From assembly GCF_044454545.1 (NCBI RefSeq), contig NZ_JBITDV010000013.1, positions 62,001-126,000 on the forward strand: a stretch of 64,000 nt of DNA, given 5' to 3'. Shown piece after piece: positions 49,867-58,517 of this stretch. The notes beneath the pieces were generated by a model that was not told where the DNA came from, made no database searches, and saw nothing but the letters and a program-made list of their open reading frames with translations. The number at the start of each line of letters is the position of its first letter. Position 1 is the stretch's first letter. The DNA comes from Cryptosporangium sp044454545 (GTDB lineage Bacteria > Actinomycetota > Actinomycetes > Mycobacteriales > Cryptosporangiaceae). The position numbers and the translations under genes are program-made.

Positions 49867-52221
49867 GTGACAACCGCCGAGGCCACGCCGGAGACACCGG
49901 TTCAGCGCAGGCCGCAGATGCAAGTCCGGAAGCGCAACGGCGCCACCGAACCCGTCGACGTCAACAAGATCGTCCGTGCCGTCGAGCGCCACGCCACCGA
50001 CCTCACCGACGTCGATCCTCTCCGCGTCGCCACCAAGACGATCAGCGGTCTCTACGACGGCGCCACCACCGCCGAGCTCGACCAGCTGAGCATCCAGACC
50101 GCGGCGGAGATGATCGGCGAGGAGCCGCAGTACTCCCGGCTCGCCGCCCGGCTGCTCGCCGGATTCCTCGACAAGGAAGTCCGCGGTCAGGGCATCGCGA
50201 GCTTCAGCCAGTCGATCGCGCTGGGCCACGAGCAGGGCCTGATCGGTGACGGGACCGCCGCCTTCGTGGCCCGCGACGCCCGCAAGCTGGACGACGCGAT
50301 CGACGTCACGAACGACCTGCGCTTCGAGTACTTCGGACTCCGGACGGTGGCCGACCGGTACCTGCTCCGCCACCCGCTCACCCGCGAGGTCGTCGAGACC
50401 CCGCAGTACTGGCTCCTCCGGGTGGCAGCAGGGCTCAGCACAACCGCGAAGGAGGCGATCGGTTTCTACCGGCTGCTCGCCTCGCTCGCGTACCTGCCGA
50501 GTTCGCCGACGCTGTTCAACTCCGGCACCCGCCACACCCAAATGTCGTCCTGCTACCTGGTGGACTCGCCGAAGGACGAGCTCGACTCGATCTACCAGCG
50601 GTACGCGCAGGTCGCGAACCTGTCGAAGTTCGCCGGCGGTATCGGGATCGGCTTCTCCCGGGTCCGCGGCCGGGGTGCGTTGATCCGCGGCACGAACGGC
50701 CAGTCCAACGGCATCGTCCCGTTCCTGCGCACGCTCGACGCGTCGGTCGCCGCCGTCAACCAGGGCGGACGCCGCAAGGGCGCGGCCTGCGTCTACCTCG
50801 AACCGTGGCACCCGGACATCGAGGAGTTCCTCGAACTGCGCGACAACACCGGCGAGGACGCCCGCCGCACCCACAACCTGAACCTCGCGAACTGGATCCC
50901 GGACCTGTTCATGCGCCGGGTCGAGGACGACGGGGTCTGGTCACTGTTCGACCCCGACGAGTTCCCGGACTTCCCGGATCTCTGGGGCGCCGACTTCGAC
51001 AACGCCTACGAGGCGGCCGAGCACGCGGGCCGCCAGGTTCGTCAGCTCAAGGCTCGTGATCTCTTCGGCAAGATGATGCGCACGCTCGCCCAGACCGGCA
51101 ACGGCTGGATGACGTTCAAGGACGCGTCCAACCGGCTCGCGAACCAGACGGCGAAACCCGGCAACGTCGTCCACCTCTCCAATCTCTGCACCGAGATCAT
51201 CGAGGTCTCCAGCGACGACGAGACCGCCGTCTGCAACCTCGGTTCGGTCAACCTGGCCGCGCACCTGACCGGCGACGACATCGACTGGGAGCGGCTGAAG
51301 AGCACCGTCCGTACCGCGGTCACGTTCCTCGACCGCGTCATCGACATCAACTTCTACCCGACGCCCCAGGCCGCGGCGAGCAACCCGCGCTGGCGTCCGG
51401 TGGGCCTGGGCGTGATGGGTCTGCAGGACGTGTTCTTCGCCCTGCGTCTCCCGTTCGACTCGGCGGAGGCGAAAGAGCTCTCCACGAAGATCGCGGAGGA
51501 GATCTACCTCACCGCGCTCGAACGCTCGGCCGACCTCGCCGAGCAGCACGGCCCGCACCCGGCCTGGGAAGACACCCGCGCGGCCCGCGGCGACCTGCAG
51601 CCCGACCTCTGGAACGTCGAGACCACCGGCGAACGGTGGGACGCCCTGCGCGCGCGGGTCGCGACCACCGGCCTGCGCAACTCGCTGCTGATCGCGATCG
51701 CCCCGACCGCGACGATCGCCAGCATCGCCGGCTGCTACGAGTGCATCGAGCCGCAGGTGTCCAACCTGTTCAAGCGCGAGACGCTCTCCGGCGAGTTCCT
51801 GCAGATCAACACCGCGCTGGTCCGGGAGCTGAAGGCCCGGGGCCACTGGACCGCGGAGGTCCGCAACACGATCAAGCAGGCCGACGGCTCGGTCCAGGGC
51901 CTCACCCAGCTCCCGGACGACGTCAAGAGCGTCTTTCGTACCGCGTGGGAGCTGCCCCAGCGGGCGCTGATCGATCTCGCCGCCGCCCGTGCGCCGTTCA
52001 TCGACCAGTCCCAGTCGCTGAACCTGTTCCTCGCGTCGCCGACGATCGGCAAGCTCTCCTCGATGTACTCCTACGCCTGGAAGACCGGCCTCAAGAGCAC
52101 CTACTACCTGCGGTCGCGCCCGGCGACCCGGATCCAGCAGGCCACGGTCACACCGGTCGCCACCGACGAGGCCATCGCCTGCTCCCTGGAAAACCCCGAA
52201 TCCTGCGAGGCCTGCCAGTAA
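49867..52221 (+). CDS. nrdA: Ribonucleoside-diphosphate reductase class Ia, alpha subunit
   Basis: A 784-aa protein. GTG 49867 has SD gaggag 6 bp away; the frame's extension to 49813 lies before that SD. The N-terminal ATP-cone (MQVRKRNGATEPVDVNKIVR) gives allosteric activity control. Catalytic features are MSSCYLVDS, HLSNLCTEIIEVSS (N-x-C-x-E), the GLGVMGLQD and PTATIAS loops and the C-terminal redox pair CEACQ. It reduces NDPs together with NrdB. Regulated by the B12 riboswitch and probably NrdR. Confidence 0.95.
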   Translation: MTTAEATPETPVQRRPQMQVRKRNGATEPVDVNKIVRAVERHATDLTDVDPLRVATKTISGLYDGATTAELDQLSIQTAAEMIGEEPQYSRLAARLLAGFLDKEVRGQGIASFSQSIALGHEQGLIGDGTAAFVARDARKLDDAIDVTNDLRFEYFGLRTVADRYLLRHPLTREVVETPQYWLLRVAAGLSTTAKEAIGFYRLLASLAYLPSSPTLFNSGTRHTQMSSCYLVDSPKDELDSIYQRYAQVANLSKFAGGIGIGFSRVRGRGALIRGTNGQSNGIVPFLRTLDASVAAVNQGGRRKGAACVYLEPWHPDIEEFLELRDNTGEDARRTHNLNLANWIPDLFMRRVEDDGVWSLFDPDEFPDFPDLWGADFDNAYEAAEHAGRQVRQLKARDLFGKMMRTLAQTGNGWMTFKDASNRLANQTAKPGNVVHLSNLCTEIIEVSSDDETAVCNLGSVNLAAHLTGDDIDWERLKSTVRTAVTFLDRVIDINFYPTPQAAASNPRWRPVGLGVMGLQDVFFALRLPFDSAEAKELSTKIAEEIYLTALERSADLAEQHGPHPAWEDTRAARGDLQPDLWNVETTGERWDALRARVATTGLRNSLLIAIAPTATIASIAGCYECIEPQVSNLFKRETLSGEFLQINTALVRELKARGHWTAEVRNTIKQADGSVQGLTQLPDDVKSVFRTAWELPQRALIDLAAARAPFIDQSQSLNLFLASPTIGKLSSMYSYAWKTGLKSTYYLRSRPATRIQQATVTPVATDEAIACSLENPESCEACQ

Positions 52222-53216
52222 TGCTTCTCGACCCCGGCATGGACCTCACGTTGCGTCCCATGCGTTACCCGCACTTCTTCGACCGCTTCAAAGATGCGAT
52301 CAAGAACACCTGGACCGTCGAAGAAGTCGACCTCCACACCGATCTGAAGGACCTCGCGAAGCTGTCGGAGGCCGAGCGCCACCTGGTGTCGCGGCTCGTC
52401 GCGTTCTTCGCCACCGGCGACACGATCGTCGCGAACAACCTCGTGCTGAACCTCTACCAGCACGTGAACTCGCCGGAAGGGCGTCTCTACCTCTCGAGGC
52501 AGCTGTTCGAGGAGGCCGTGCACGTCCAGTTCTACCTGAACCTGCTCGACACCTACGTCCCCGACGAGCAGCAGCGCTTCGAAGCCTTCGCCGCGGTCGA
52601 GAACATCCCGTCGATCGCGCGGAAGGCAGAGTTCTGTTTCCGCTGGATCGACTCGCTCGGTGATCTGAAGCAACTCGAGACGAAGGACGACCGGCGGGCG
52701 TTCCTGCTCAACCTCATCTGCTTCGCCGCGTGCATCGAAGGGCTGTTCTTCTACGGCGCGTTCGCCTACGTCTACTTCTTGCGCTCGCGCGGCCTGCTGC
52801 ACGGTCTCGCGTCCGGTACGAACTGGGTGTTCCGCGACGAGTCGATGCACATGGCGTTCGCGTTCGACGTCGTCGAGACCGCCCGCCGCGAGGAACCCGA
52901 CCTCTTCGACGACGAGATGGCCCGCCAGGTCCGGGACATGCTCGCCGAGGCGGTCGAGTGCGAGACCCAGTTCGCTGAGGACCTCGTCGGTCAGGGCGTC
53001 CCGGGTCTGTCCCTGATCGACATGCGTGAATACCTGCAGCACGTCGCCGACCGGCGGCTGCGGCAGCTCGGGCTCGACCCGGTCTACTCCTCGTCGAACC
53101 CGTTCGGATTCATGGACCTGCAGGACGTCCAGGAGCTGTCGAACTTCTTCGAACGCCGCGTCTCCGCGTATCAGGTCGCGGTCCCCGGCTCCGTCTCGTT
53201 CGACGAAGACTTCTAG
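52221..53216 (+). CDS. nrdB: Ribonucleoside-diphosphate reductase class Ia, beta subunit
   Basis: A 331-aa ferritin-like protein; ATG 52221 overlaps the last base of the nrdA TAA stop. Metal ligands and radical tyrosine are in LFEEAVHVQFYLNLL (E98, H101, Y105). Further ligands are in ACIEGLFFYGAFAYVYFLRS and FRDESMHMAFAFDVV. The radical tyrosine is present. The C-terminal FERRVSAYQVAVPGSVSFDE tail binds NrdA. A strong terminator follows 17 bp after the stop. Confidence 0.95.
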   Translation: MLLDPGMDLTLRPMRYPHFFDRFKDAIKNTWTVEEVDLHTDLKDLAKLSEAERHLVSRLVAFFATGDTIVANNLVLNLYQHVNSPEGRLYLSRQLFEEAVHVQFYLNLLDTYVPDEQQRFEAFAAVENIPSIARKAEFCFRWIDSLGDLKQLETKDDRRAFLLNLICFAACIEGLFFYGAFAYVYFLRSRGLLHGLASGTNWVFRDESMHMAFAFDVVETARREEPDLFDDEMARQVRDMLAEAVECETQFAEDLVGQGVPGLSLIDMREYLQHVADRRLRQLGLDPVYSSSNPFGFMDLQDVQELSNFFERRVSAYQVAVPGSVSFDEDF

Positions 53217-53232
53217 ATCTACGCCTGCCTGG

Positions 53233-53264
53233 CTGGGGCCGGTCGCGTTCGCGACCGGCCCCAG
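53233..53264 (+). terminator. Terminator hairpin after nrdAB
   Basis: CTGGGGCCGGTCGC-gttc-GCGACCGGCCCCAG is a perfect 14-bp stem, ending 51 bp before the converging phosphatase gene stop. It probably ends both transcripts. Confidence 0.85.
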
Positions 53265-53314
53265 TGGATTCCGCCGAGTCGCCCCGCCGGCGTCGGGTGG
53301 TCGCTCACCCACCC

Positions 53315-54571
53315 TCAGCCGCTGGGGGTGTGCAACGGCCGCGCGTCGCGGGCGTTGTCGTGGCCGCCGTACCAGTCGAGGACGAGCAACGAGGCGTCGT
53401 CGGCCAGCGCGGGGCCGCCGACGGCGAGGACCGCGTCGGTGAGCGCGCGGACGACTTCCCGCGGATGGGAGTCGACGAGGGCCAGCAGCGGACGCTCGAG
53501 GTCGACCACGGCCCCTCGACGTTCGAGCATGCCGTCGGTGAGCAGGACCAGGCGGTCGCCCGGCCGCAGCGGCAGCTCGGTCGCGCGGTAGGTCTGTGCG
53601 CTGCGGATCCCGAAAGGCAGGTCGATCGGAAGCGTCAGCCGGTCGACGGCTCCGCCCCGGACGAGCAGGGGCGGGATGTGTCCCGCGTTCACCAGGTGCA
53701 GCAGACCGGTGGGCAGGTCCAATCGGGCGATCAGGCCGGTCGCGAAGCCGAATCCGGCCGGAGCGTTTTCCTTGAGCGTCTGATTGGCGGCGGCGGCCTG
53801 GTCGGTCAAGGACATGCCCCGTCGCCGGCTGTTGCGGAGGCTGCCGACCCCCAACGTGGCGAGCAGGGCACTGTCTACCCCGTGGCCCATCGCGTCGGTC
53901 ATGCTCATGTGCAGTACGTCGCGGGCCAGGCTGTAATCGAACGTGTCTCCGCCGATGGTGGACGCCGGCTCCAGCCAGGCCGAGAGCGTGAACGCGGCTG
54001 CTTCGCAGGTGAACGCGCTGGGCAGCAGCCGTCGCTGGATCTCGGCCGCCAGGTTGAACGGAGCGGTGCGCTGACTCCACTCGAACAGGTCGGTGTGGCG
54101 TCGGGCGGCGATGACGACGTACGCGAGGACGTGGGCGCCCCGGCTGACCGCGTCGAGAGTCGCCTCGTCCGGTTCGGCAGGAAAGGTGAGTTCCAGCACG
54201 CCGAGGGCCTCGCCTCGCTCGGTCACCGGCGCCATGACGACATGCGTGCCGTTCGCGCCGGGCGCGACCTGGACGCGCTGGGAACGCAGTGCCTGTTCCC
54301 GGGGGCCGCCGTCGAAAGGGAGAACCGCCGCGACCGCCTCGTCCTGCCGGCGTGTGTCAGCGGCGGCGACGTCGGGGACGTGAGCCATGCGCACCAACGC
54401 CCGGCCACTCAGATCGGCCACCAGGAACGAGGCCGAGGTCGCTTCGACGCCGAGGCTCAGCCGCCGGGCGACCACCTCGACGGCGTCGGCGGGCGCCGCG
54501 TTCTCGACCGCGAAGAGCATCTCCCACAGATCTGCGTCCGAGACGCCCTTGCTGCTCACCTGGCAAAGCAT
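53315..54571 (-). CDS. PP2C-type SpoIIE/RsbU phosphatase with N-terminal GAF-like domain
   Basis: A 418-aa protein from ATG 54571. Residues 1-165 form a GAF-like sensor (TSASFLVADLSGRALVRMAH). Residues about 185-400 are the PP2C domain with STIGGDTFDYS, MTDAMGHGVDSALLATLGVG, NAGHIPPLLVR, VLLTDGMLERRG and ADDASLLVLDWYG (metal Asp residues present). Such proteins dephosphorylate STAS-domain antagonists in partner switching. It could act on the STAS-HATPase fusion at 45664. No HATPase is attached here. Confidence 0.92.
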   Translation of the reverse strand: MLCQVSSKGVSDADLWEMLFAVENAAPADAVEVVARRLSLGVEATSASFLVADLSGRALVRMAHVPDVAAADTRRQDEAVAAVLPFDGGPREQALRSQRVQVAPGANGTHVVMAPVTERGEALGVLELTFPAEPDEATLDAVSRGAHVLAYVVIAARRHTDLFEWSQRTAPFNLAAEIQRRLLPSAFTCEAAAFTLSAWLEPASTIGGDTFDYSLARDVLHMSMTDAMGHGVDSALLATLGVGSLRNSRRRGMSLTDQAAAANQTLKENAPAGFGFATGLIARLDLPTGLLHLVNAGHIPPLLVRGGAVDRLTLPIDLPFGIRSAQTYRATELPLRPGDRLVLLTDGMLERRGAVVDLERPLLALVDSHPREVVRALTDAVLAVGGPALADDASLLVLDWYGGHDNARDARPLHTPSG

Positions 54572-55197
54572 AGGTACGGGTGATCCCGGGGCCAGACGGA
54601 GAGCCTGAGCCTGACGTGACTGCCGAGAAAATCTGTGGCGGTGGGACTAGACATGCTCCCGATGACTGGATAGTGTTCCTGACGTCGAGAGAAGAGAACG
54701 CAGAGAAGCTGACGGACTGTCCTCACCACGGGCAGGGGCGAGATTCGGGCTTGGCTTCACGGCCGGATTTCGCTGGGAAGGTGCAACAGAGCAGGTCAGG
54801 TGGTGCGGCAAGTGGGGAAGCCTGGATTTGTCTTGGAGGCGACCCCAACCGCGTAAGACCGGGGAAAGGCGTCCGGGCCCAGGAAGTCGCGTTCGGGCTT
54901 CGGCGTCGTGAGACCCGAGTGCAGGGTAGGTGCAGGTGTAGGTGCAGCACAGTCGAGAGGGAAGGGGTCTGACACCGTTGGATCGCCCGCCAGTAGTTGG
55001 TGGCGGACACCGTTGTTTCCATCGAACGAGAGGTGGTCTCCGGTCACGTTGATGCGATCCTCGCGCCCCGTTGTGGTGTTTGGCGGTTGGTGCGGATAAG
55101 TAGGCCGACGTTCTTAGTCGGTAGATGGTGTGTTTCTTTGACCCGTTTTTCCTGGGCCCCGGCGCTTGTAGCGCCGGGGCCCAGACGTGGAGGTGGG
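54572..55197. other. 626-bp region without a recognisable gene
   Basis: Open frames here (for example 54580-54972) have poor codon usage and no family features. Visible structure: GTAGGTGCAG twice (54926-54935, 54938-54947) and GACACCGTTG twice (54971-54980, 55006-55015). From about 54950 composition is less GC-rich, which may mark the promoter and leader of the MerR gene. No insertion sequence ends could be proved. Confidence 0.6.
55152..55184 (+). promoter_or_regulatory. Leader hairpin of the MerR gene
   Basis: CTGGGCCCCGGCGC-ttgta-GCGCCGGGGCCCAG is a perfect 14-bp stem that ends 13 bp before the start codon, just upstream of the ggaggtggg SD. A T-run precedes rather than follows it, so it is not a classic terminator. 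A role in initiation or mRNA stability is likely. Confidence 0.65.
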
Positions 55198-55503
55198 ATG
55201 GCCGGAGATTCCGGGGACATGTTCGGTGATGAGGATTTTCCGGCGTACACGATGGGTCGTGCGGCGGAGATTCTCGGCACGTCGCAGGGTTTTTTGCGTA
55301 GTTTGGGTGAGTTGAAGTTGATTACGCCGATGCGTTCGGCGGGTGGGCATCGGCGTTTTTCGCGGTCGCAGTTGCGGCTGGCGGCGCGGGCTCGGGAGCT
55401 TGTTGATCAGGGCGTGGCGTTGGATGCCGCGTGTCGGATCCTGGTGTTGGAGGATCAGTTGCAGGAGGCTTTGCGGCTGAATCAGGCCAACTCCGAAGAC
55501 TGA
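55198..55503 (+). CDS. MerR family HTH regulator (101 aa)
   Basis: ATG 55198 follows a strong SD (ggaggtggg). The protein is a MerR winged helix (YTMGRAAEILGTSQGFLRSL, then ITPMRSAGGHRRFSRSQLRL) followed by a helix (ELVDQGVALDAACRILVLED) and no effector domain. Many T/G third positions (ggttttttgcgtagtttggg) make its codon use unlike its neighbours, although the protein type is common in actinomycetes. Likely a small one-domain regulator, perhaps stress-linked. Confidence 0.85.
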   Translation: MAGDSGDMFGDEDFPAYTMGRAAEILGTSQGFLRSLGELKLITPMRSAGGHRRFSRSQLRLAARARELVDQGVALDAACRILVLEDQLQEALRLNQANSED

Positions 55504-55546
55504 GGCCGTACCTCGGCCACGGTGCGGCGGCCCTGGATCTGCTCGG

Positions 55547-55870
55547 CTGGCCGGGCGTCTCGGTCGGACCCGGGACGATCGTGTTGACCCGGATGTCGCG
55601 TCCGGCCAACTCGGCCGCCCACGTGCGGCTCGGCGAGCGGATCGCGGCCTTGCTGGCCGCGGAGAGACCGAACGCCGACGTTCCTCGGCCGGCCGAGCTC
55701 GAGCCGGTCAGCACGATGGCCGCGCCCGGGTCGAGCAGCGGCAGCGCCTCGTCTCCGCCCGCGTTGGCCAAGACCGCGTCGAGTCCGTTCCCGTGGTCCC
55801 TGATCGCGCCGGCGAGCCGATCGAGATCGTCGAGGTCGCTGTCGTCGACCTGCACGCCGGTCGCGTTCCC
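55547..55870 (-). pseudogene. SDR family oxidoreductase remnant with internal deletion
   Basis: The minus strand reads GVQVDDSDLDDLDRLAGAIR then GLDAVLANAGGDEA, and joins directly to LPLLDPGAAIVLTGSSSAGR. The next part, FGLSAASKAAIRSPSRTWAA then AGRDIRVNTIVPGPTETPG, is the catalytic and C-terminal region. The normal Rossmann start is absent, and about 30 residues between NAG and the beta5 strand are deleted in frame. The catalytic Tyr is replaced (LSAASK), so it is not functional. Confidence 0.7.
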
Positions 55871-56241
55871 CACGTCCCTAGTCCGGGTCGCGAAGGCTCC
55901 GGTCCGAGTTCCGGCAGGGCGAGCGTGAGTACACGCAGTGCGTCCGTGCGGGTTTGCTGAAACTTGGGGGTCAGCCGATCCCAGCCCTCCGGGGGAGGGA
56001 TCGATGCCGACCCGCGCCACCGTCGGCATGACGGCGAGTTCGGTGCCACCGGCGGCCAGTGCACGCATCATCGGCCGGGCGACTGCTGCGGCCAGGTCCT
56101 CGGTCGTCGCCGCCAGCAAGCCGGCCGCTCTATCGGCGAAGGTCTGCTCTACCGGAACTTAAAACAACCGTTTGATTTCCGGTCGAGCTCGGCCGGTCCG
56201 AGGCCGCCGGCGCCCCGGCTGAGGGCGTTGGTGGCCGGGCG
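55871..56241. other. Degraded coding-like region
   Basis: On the minus strand protein-like pieces occur in two frames (LAATTEDLAAAVARPMMRAL and GGTELAVMPTVARVGID in one; GWDRLTPKFQQTRTDALRVL in the other). They suggest a decayed helical gene upstream of the SDR remnant. No start, domain or family could be identified. Confidence 0.4.
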
Positions 56242-56937
56242 CTACCGCAGGAGCGATCGGAGGGTCGGCTCGAGGCGCAACTCGATCGGCGCGCTCAGCA
56301 AGTACGGCGTCAGGCTCGCTGTGGCCGCTTGCCGGGCGGAGTCGGCGGCCGCGTGTGTGTGTTCGTCGGCCTGGCGTCCGAACCGGACGACGACGTGCTC
56401 ACCTTCGCGCACCGGCAGCGCGCGGTAGGTGTTGGGCGACGGCTCGGTCCGCAGCAGCGCGGATCGGTCGCTGCCGGATCGCGTCAGGAGCGGTTCGACC
56501 ACCCGATCGAAGAGCTCCAGTACGGCCTCCGTCACGGGTTCGGCGAACGAGTAGATGGTGGCCGTCGTCAACGCGGTGTCGGCGGCGCGCGCTCCGGCGT
56601 CCGTCCGCGACATCGGCGGGAAGCCCCCGCCTGCGCTCGCCGGACGCAGGAGGCGGACGTCGTCGAAATCGATCATCGTCGGGTTGGCGACGTCCTGGTG
56701 AGCCGCCCAGACCGGACCGCCGTAGAACGCGGAGAGGGCAGTTTTCCTCGCCTCCATGGAGGCGAACCCTCGCACCCAGACGAACCGGTCCGGTCGGTCG
56801 AGGTCGCGGAATTGGCCCACCACCTCGATGCCGAGGTCCTCTTGGGACTCGACGAACTCCCGGTCGAACAGTTCGATCAGCACGTCCCGCTGACCGGGGT
56901 GCAGGGTGTATTGGCGCAGCTCGAAGATCTGACTCAT
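56242..56937 (-). CDS. NIPSNAP family protein
   Basis: A 231-aa protein from ATG 56937; the frame's extension to 57675 is antisense to the TetR gene. It contains two NIPSNAP ferredoxin-like units: FELRQYTLHPGQRDVLIELF, then FVWVRGFASMEARKTALSAF, then a degenerate second copy from about 120. These are small dimeric alpha/beta-barrel proteins, often quinone- or stress-related. Divergent from TetR with 39 bp between starts. Confidence 0.88.
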   Translation of the reverse strand: MSQIFELRQYTLHPGQRDVLIELFDREFVESQEDLGIEVVGQFRDLDRPDRFVWVRGFASMEARKTALSAFYGGPVWAAHQDVANPTMIDFDDVRLLRPASAGGGFPPMSRTDAGARAADTALTTATIYSFAEPVTEAVLELFDRVVEPLLTRSGSDRSALLRTEPSPNTYRALPVREGEHVVVRFGRQADEHTHAAADSARQAATASLTPYLLSAPIELRLEPTLRSLLR

Positions 56938-56953
56938 CGCTCTCCTAGTCAGT

Positions 56954-56963
56954 AGAGCGCTCT
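56954..56963. promoter_or_regulatory. TetR-type palindrome between NIPSNAP and TetR genes
   Basis: AGAGCGCTCT is a perfect 10-bp palindrome centred in the 39-bp divergent gap. It is the best candidate operator for the adjacent TetR protein and both promoters. Confidence 0.6.
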
Positions 56964-56976
56964 GTATAGTCGCCGT

Positions 56977-57576
56977 ATGGGAAAACCGCAATCGGATCCG
57001 CGTGGTGGCAGAGAGCGCCTGATCACGGCCACGGTCGGGTTGCTCAGCCGGCAGGGCTACGAGGCGACCGCCGTCAAGCAGATCACCACCGAGGCCGCTG
57101 CCCCGATGGGTTCGTTCTACTTCCACTTCCCCGGCGGCAAGGAGGAACTCGCGCTCGCTGCCCTTCGTCAGGGTGCGGAGGGCGTCGACGCACTGCTCAC
57201 TGAGACGCTCGCCCGGGCGACGGCGCCGGAGGAGGGGCTCGCCGACTGCGCGCTCGCGCTCGCCGACGTGCTCACCCGTTCGGACTGGCTGGACGGGTGT
57301 CCGGTAGCCGCGACCGCGCTGGAATCGATCGGACGCTCGCCCGTGCTGCGGGCCGCCGCGGCGGAGGCGTTCGAACGGTGGATCGCCACGCTCCAGCACC
57401 ACCTGGTGCGAGCCGGAGTGGCCGACGCGCCCGCTCGGTCGCTGGCGAACGCCGCCCTGGCGCTCCTGGAAGGTGCCGAGATGCTGGCGCGCGTCCAGGG
57501 AAGCGCTGAGCCTCTCCACGACGCTGCCTCCGCGTTGCGCGTGCTCGCCCGCACCGCCATCCCCTCCGTCCGCTGA
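56977..57576 (+). CDS. TetR/AcrR family regulator
   Basis: A 199-aa protein from ATG 56977. The HTH is ERLITATVGLLSRQGYEATA, then QITTEAAAPMGSFYFHFPGG (residues 8-52). The ligand domain (DCALALADVLTRSDWLDGCP, then AAEAFERWIATLQHHLVRAG) resembles the LmrA/YxaF TetR group. It is divergent from the NIPSNAP gene and is its likely repressor. Confidence 0.93.
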   Translation: MGKPQSDPRGGRERLITATVGLLSRQGYEATAVKQITTEAAAPMGSFYFHFPGGKEELALAALRQGAEGVDALLTETLARATAPEEGLADCALALADVLTRSDWLDGCPVAATALESIGRSPVLRAAAAEAFERWIATLQHHLVRAGVADAPARSLANAALALLEGAEMLARVQGSAEPLHDAASALRVLARTAIPSVR

Positions 57577-57623
57577 CGACCGCGCGGTCACGGGGTCGCC
57601 GGCGCCGCTCCCCTCGGGAAACG

Positions 57624-57645
57624 GTGAACTGGACGTACAGTTCAC
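57624..57645. promoter_or_regulatory. Inverted-repeat operator upstream of the SDR-TetR operon
   Basis: GTGAACTG-gacgta-CAGTTCAC has perfect 8-bp arms and lies 24 bp before the SDR start codon. A TetR gene is the second gene of the operon, so autoregulation through this site is expected. Confidence 0.75.
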
Positions 57646-57668
57646 TTGAACCGGAGTCAGGAGTGGGT

Positions 57669-58517
57669 ATGCCAACGTGGTTCATCACCGGCGCCGGGCG
57701 CGGGCTCGGCCTCGCCATGGCGGAGAAAGCTCTGGAATCGGGCGCGAACGTCGTAGCGACCGGCCGGGACGCAACGCAGATCGAGGCGGCGTTCGCGGGC
57801 TCCGCGTCCGAACGGGTGCTTTCCGTCGCACTCGACGTCACCAGCGAGCACCAGGCGGTCGCCGCCGTGGAGGCGGCGATCGACCGCTTCGGCGGCATCG
57901 ACGTCGTGGTCAACAACGCGGGCCGAGGGCTGCTGGGCGCTGTGGAGGAGGCCTCGGCAGCCGAGGTCGAGGCGGTCTTCGCGACGAATGTCTTCGGCCT
58001 GCTCTCCGTGGTGCGCGCGGTCCTCCCGCACCTTCGCTCCCGCGGCCAGGGGCACATCGTCAACATCGGCTCGATGGGTGGCTTCGCGCAGGTGGCCGGC
58101 TGGGGCGTCTACGGGGCGACCAAATTCGCGGTCGAGGGGCTGACCGAGGCGATGCGCGCCGAGCTGGCACCGCTGGGGATCGGGGTGACCGTCGTCGAAC
58201 CGGGCAGCTTCCGCACCGACTTCCTCGACGCCACCTCTCTGCACGCCACCGCCCGCGAGATCGCCGACTACGCCGGGACGGCCGGACGGGTACGCCACGC
58301 GGCTGCCGCGGCCAACCACGGCCAGCTCAACGATCCGGCCAAGGGAGCAGAGGCGATCCACACCGCGGTGACCTCGCCGAACCCGCCCCTCCGACTCCAG
58401 CTCGGCCCCGACGCGGTGGCCATGGTGGAAGACAAGCTCGAGTTCGTCCGCAAAGAGCTCGACGAGTGGCGCGCGCTCGGCTCGTCCACGCTGCTCACCG
58501 CGGACGACGGTCGATGA
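57669..58517 (+). CDS. SDR family NAD(P)-dependent oxidoreductase
   Basis: A 282-aa protein. ATG 57669 has SD aggag; an earlier in-frame GTG at 57624 lies on the operator. It has the TGAGRGLG cofactor motif (7-14), VVNNAGRGLLG, IGSMGGF and the catalytic GVYGATKFAVEG (Y, K). This is a classical SDR. It is co-transcribed with the TetR gene (4-bp overlap). Substrate is unknown. Confidence 0.93.
   Translation: MPTWFITGAGRGLGLAMAEKALESGANVVATGRDATQIEAAFAGSASERVLSVALDVTSEHQAVAAVEAAIDRFGGIDVVVNNAGRGLLGAVEEASAAEVEAVFATNVFGLLSVVRAVLPHLRSRGQGHIVNIGSMGGFAQVAGWGVYGATKFAVEGLTEAMRAELAPLGIGVTVVEPGSFRTDFLDATSLHATAREIADYAGTAGRVRHAAAAANHGQLNDPAKGAEAIHTAVTSPNPPLRLQLGPDAVAMVEDKLEFVRKELDEWRALGSSTLLTADDGR

Noticed and set aside
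49867..52221. Class II (B12-dependent) ribonucleotide reductase, suggested by the riboswitch
   Set aside because: The gene is followed by an nrdB with intact metal ligands and radical tyrosine, so it is class Ia, which the riboswitch switches off.
54950..55100. Insertion sequence end or transposase remnant
   Set aside because: Short direct repeats are present but no inverted repeat ends or transposase motifs could be recognised.
55152..55184. Intrinsic terminator
   Set aside because: The T-run precedes the stem on the plus strand, and the stem is followed at once by an SD and start codon.
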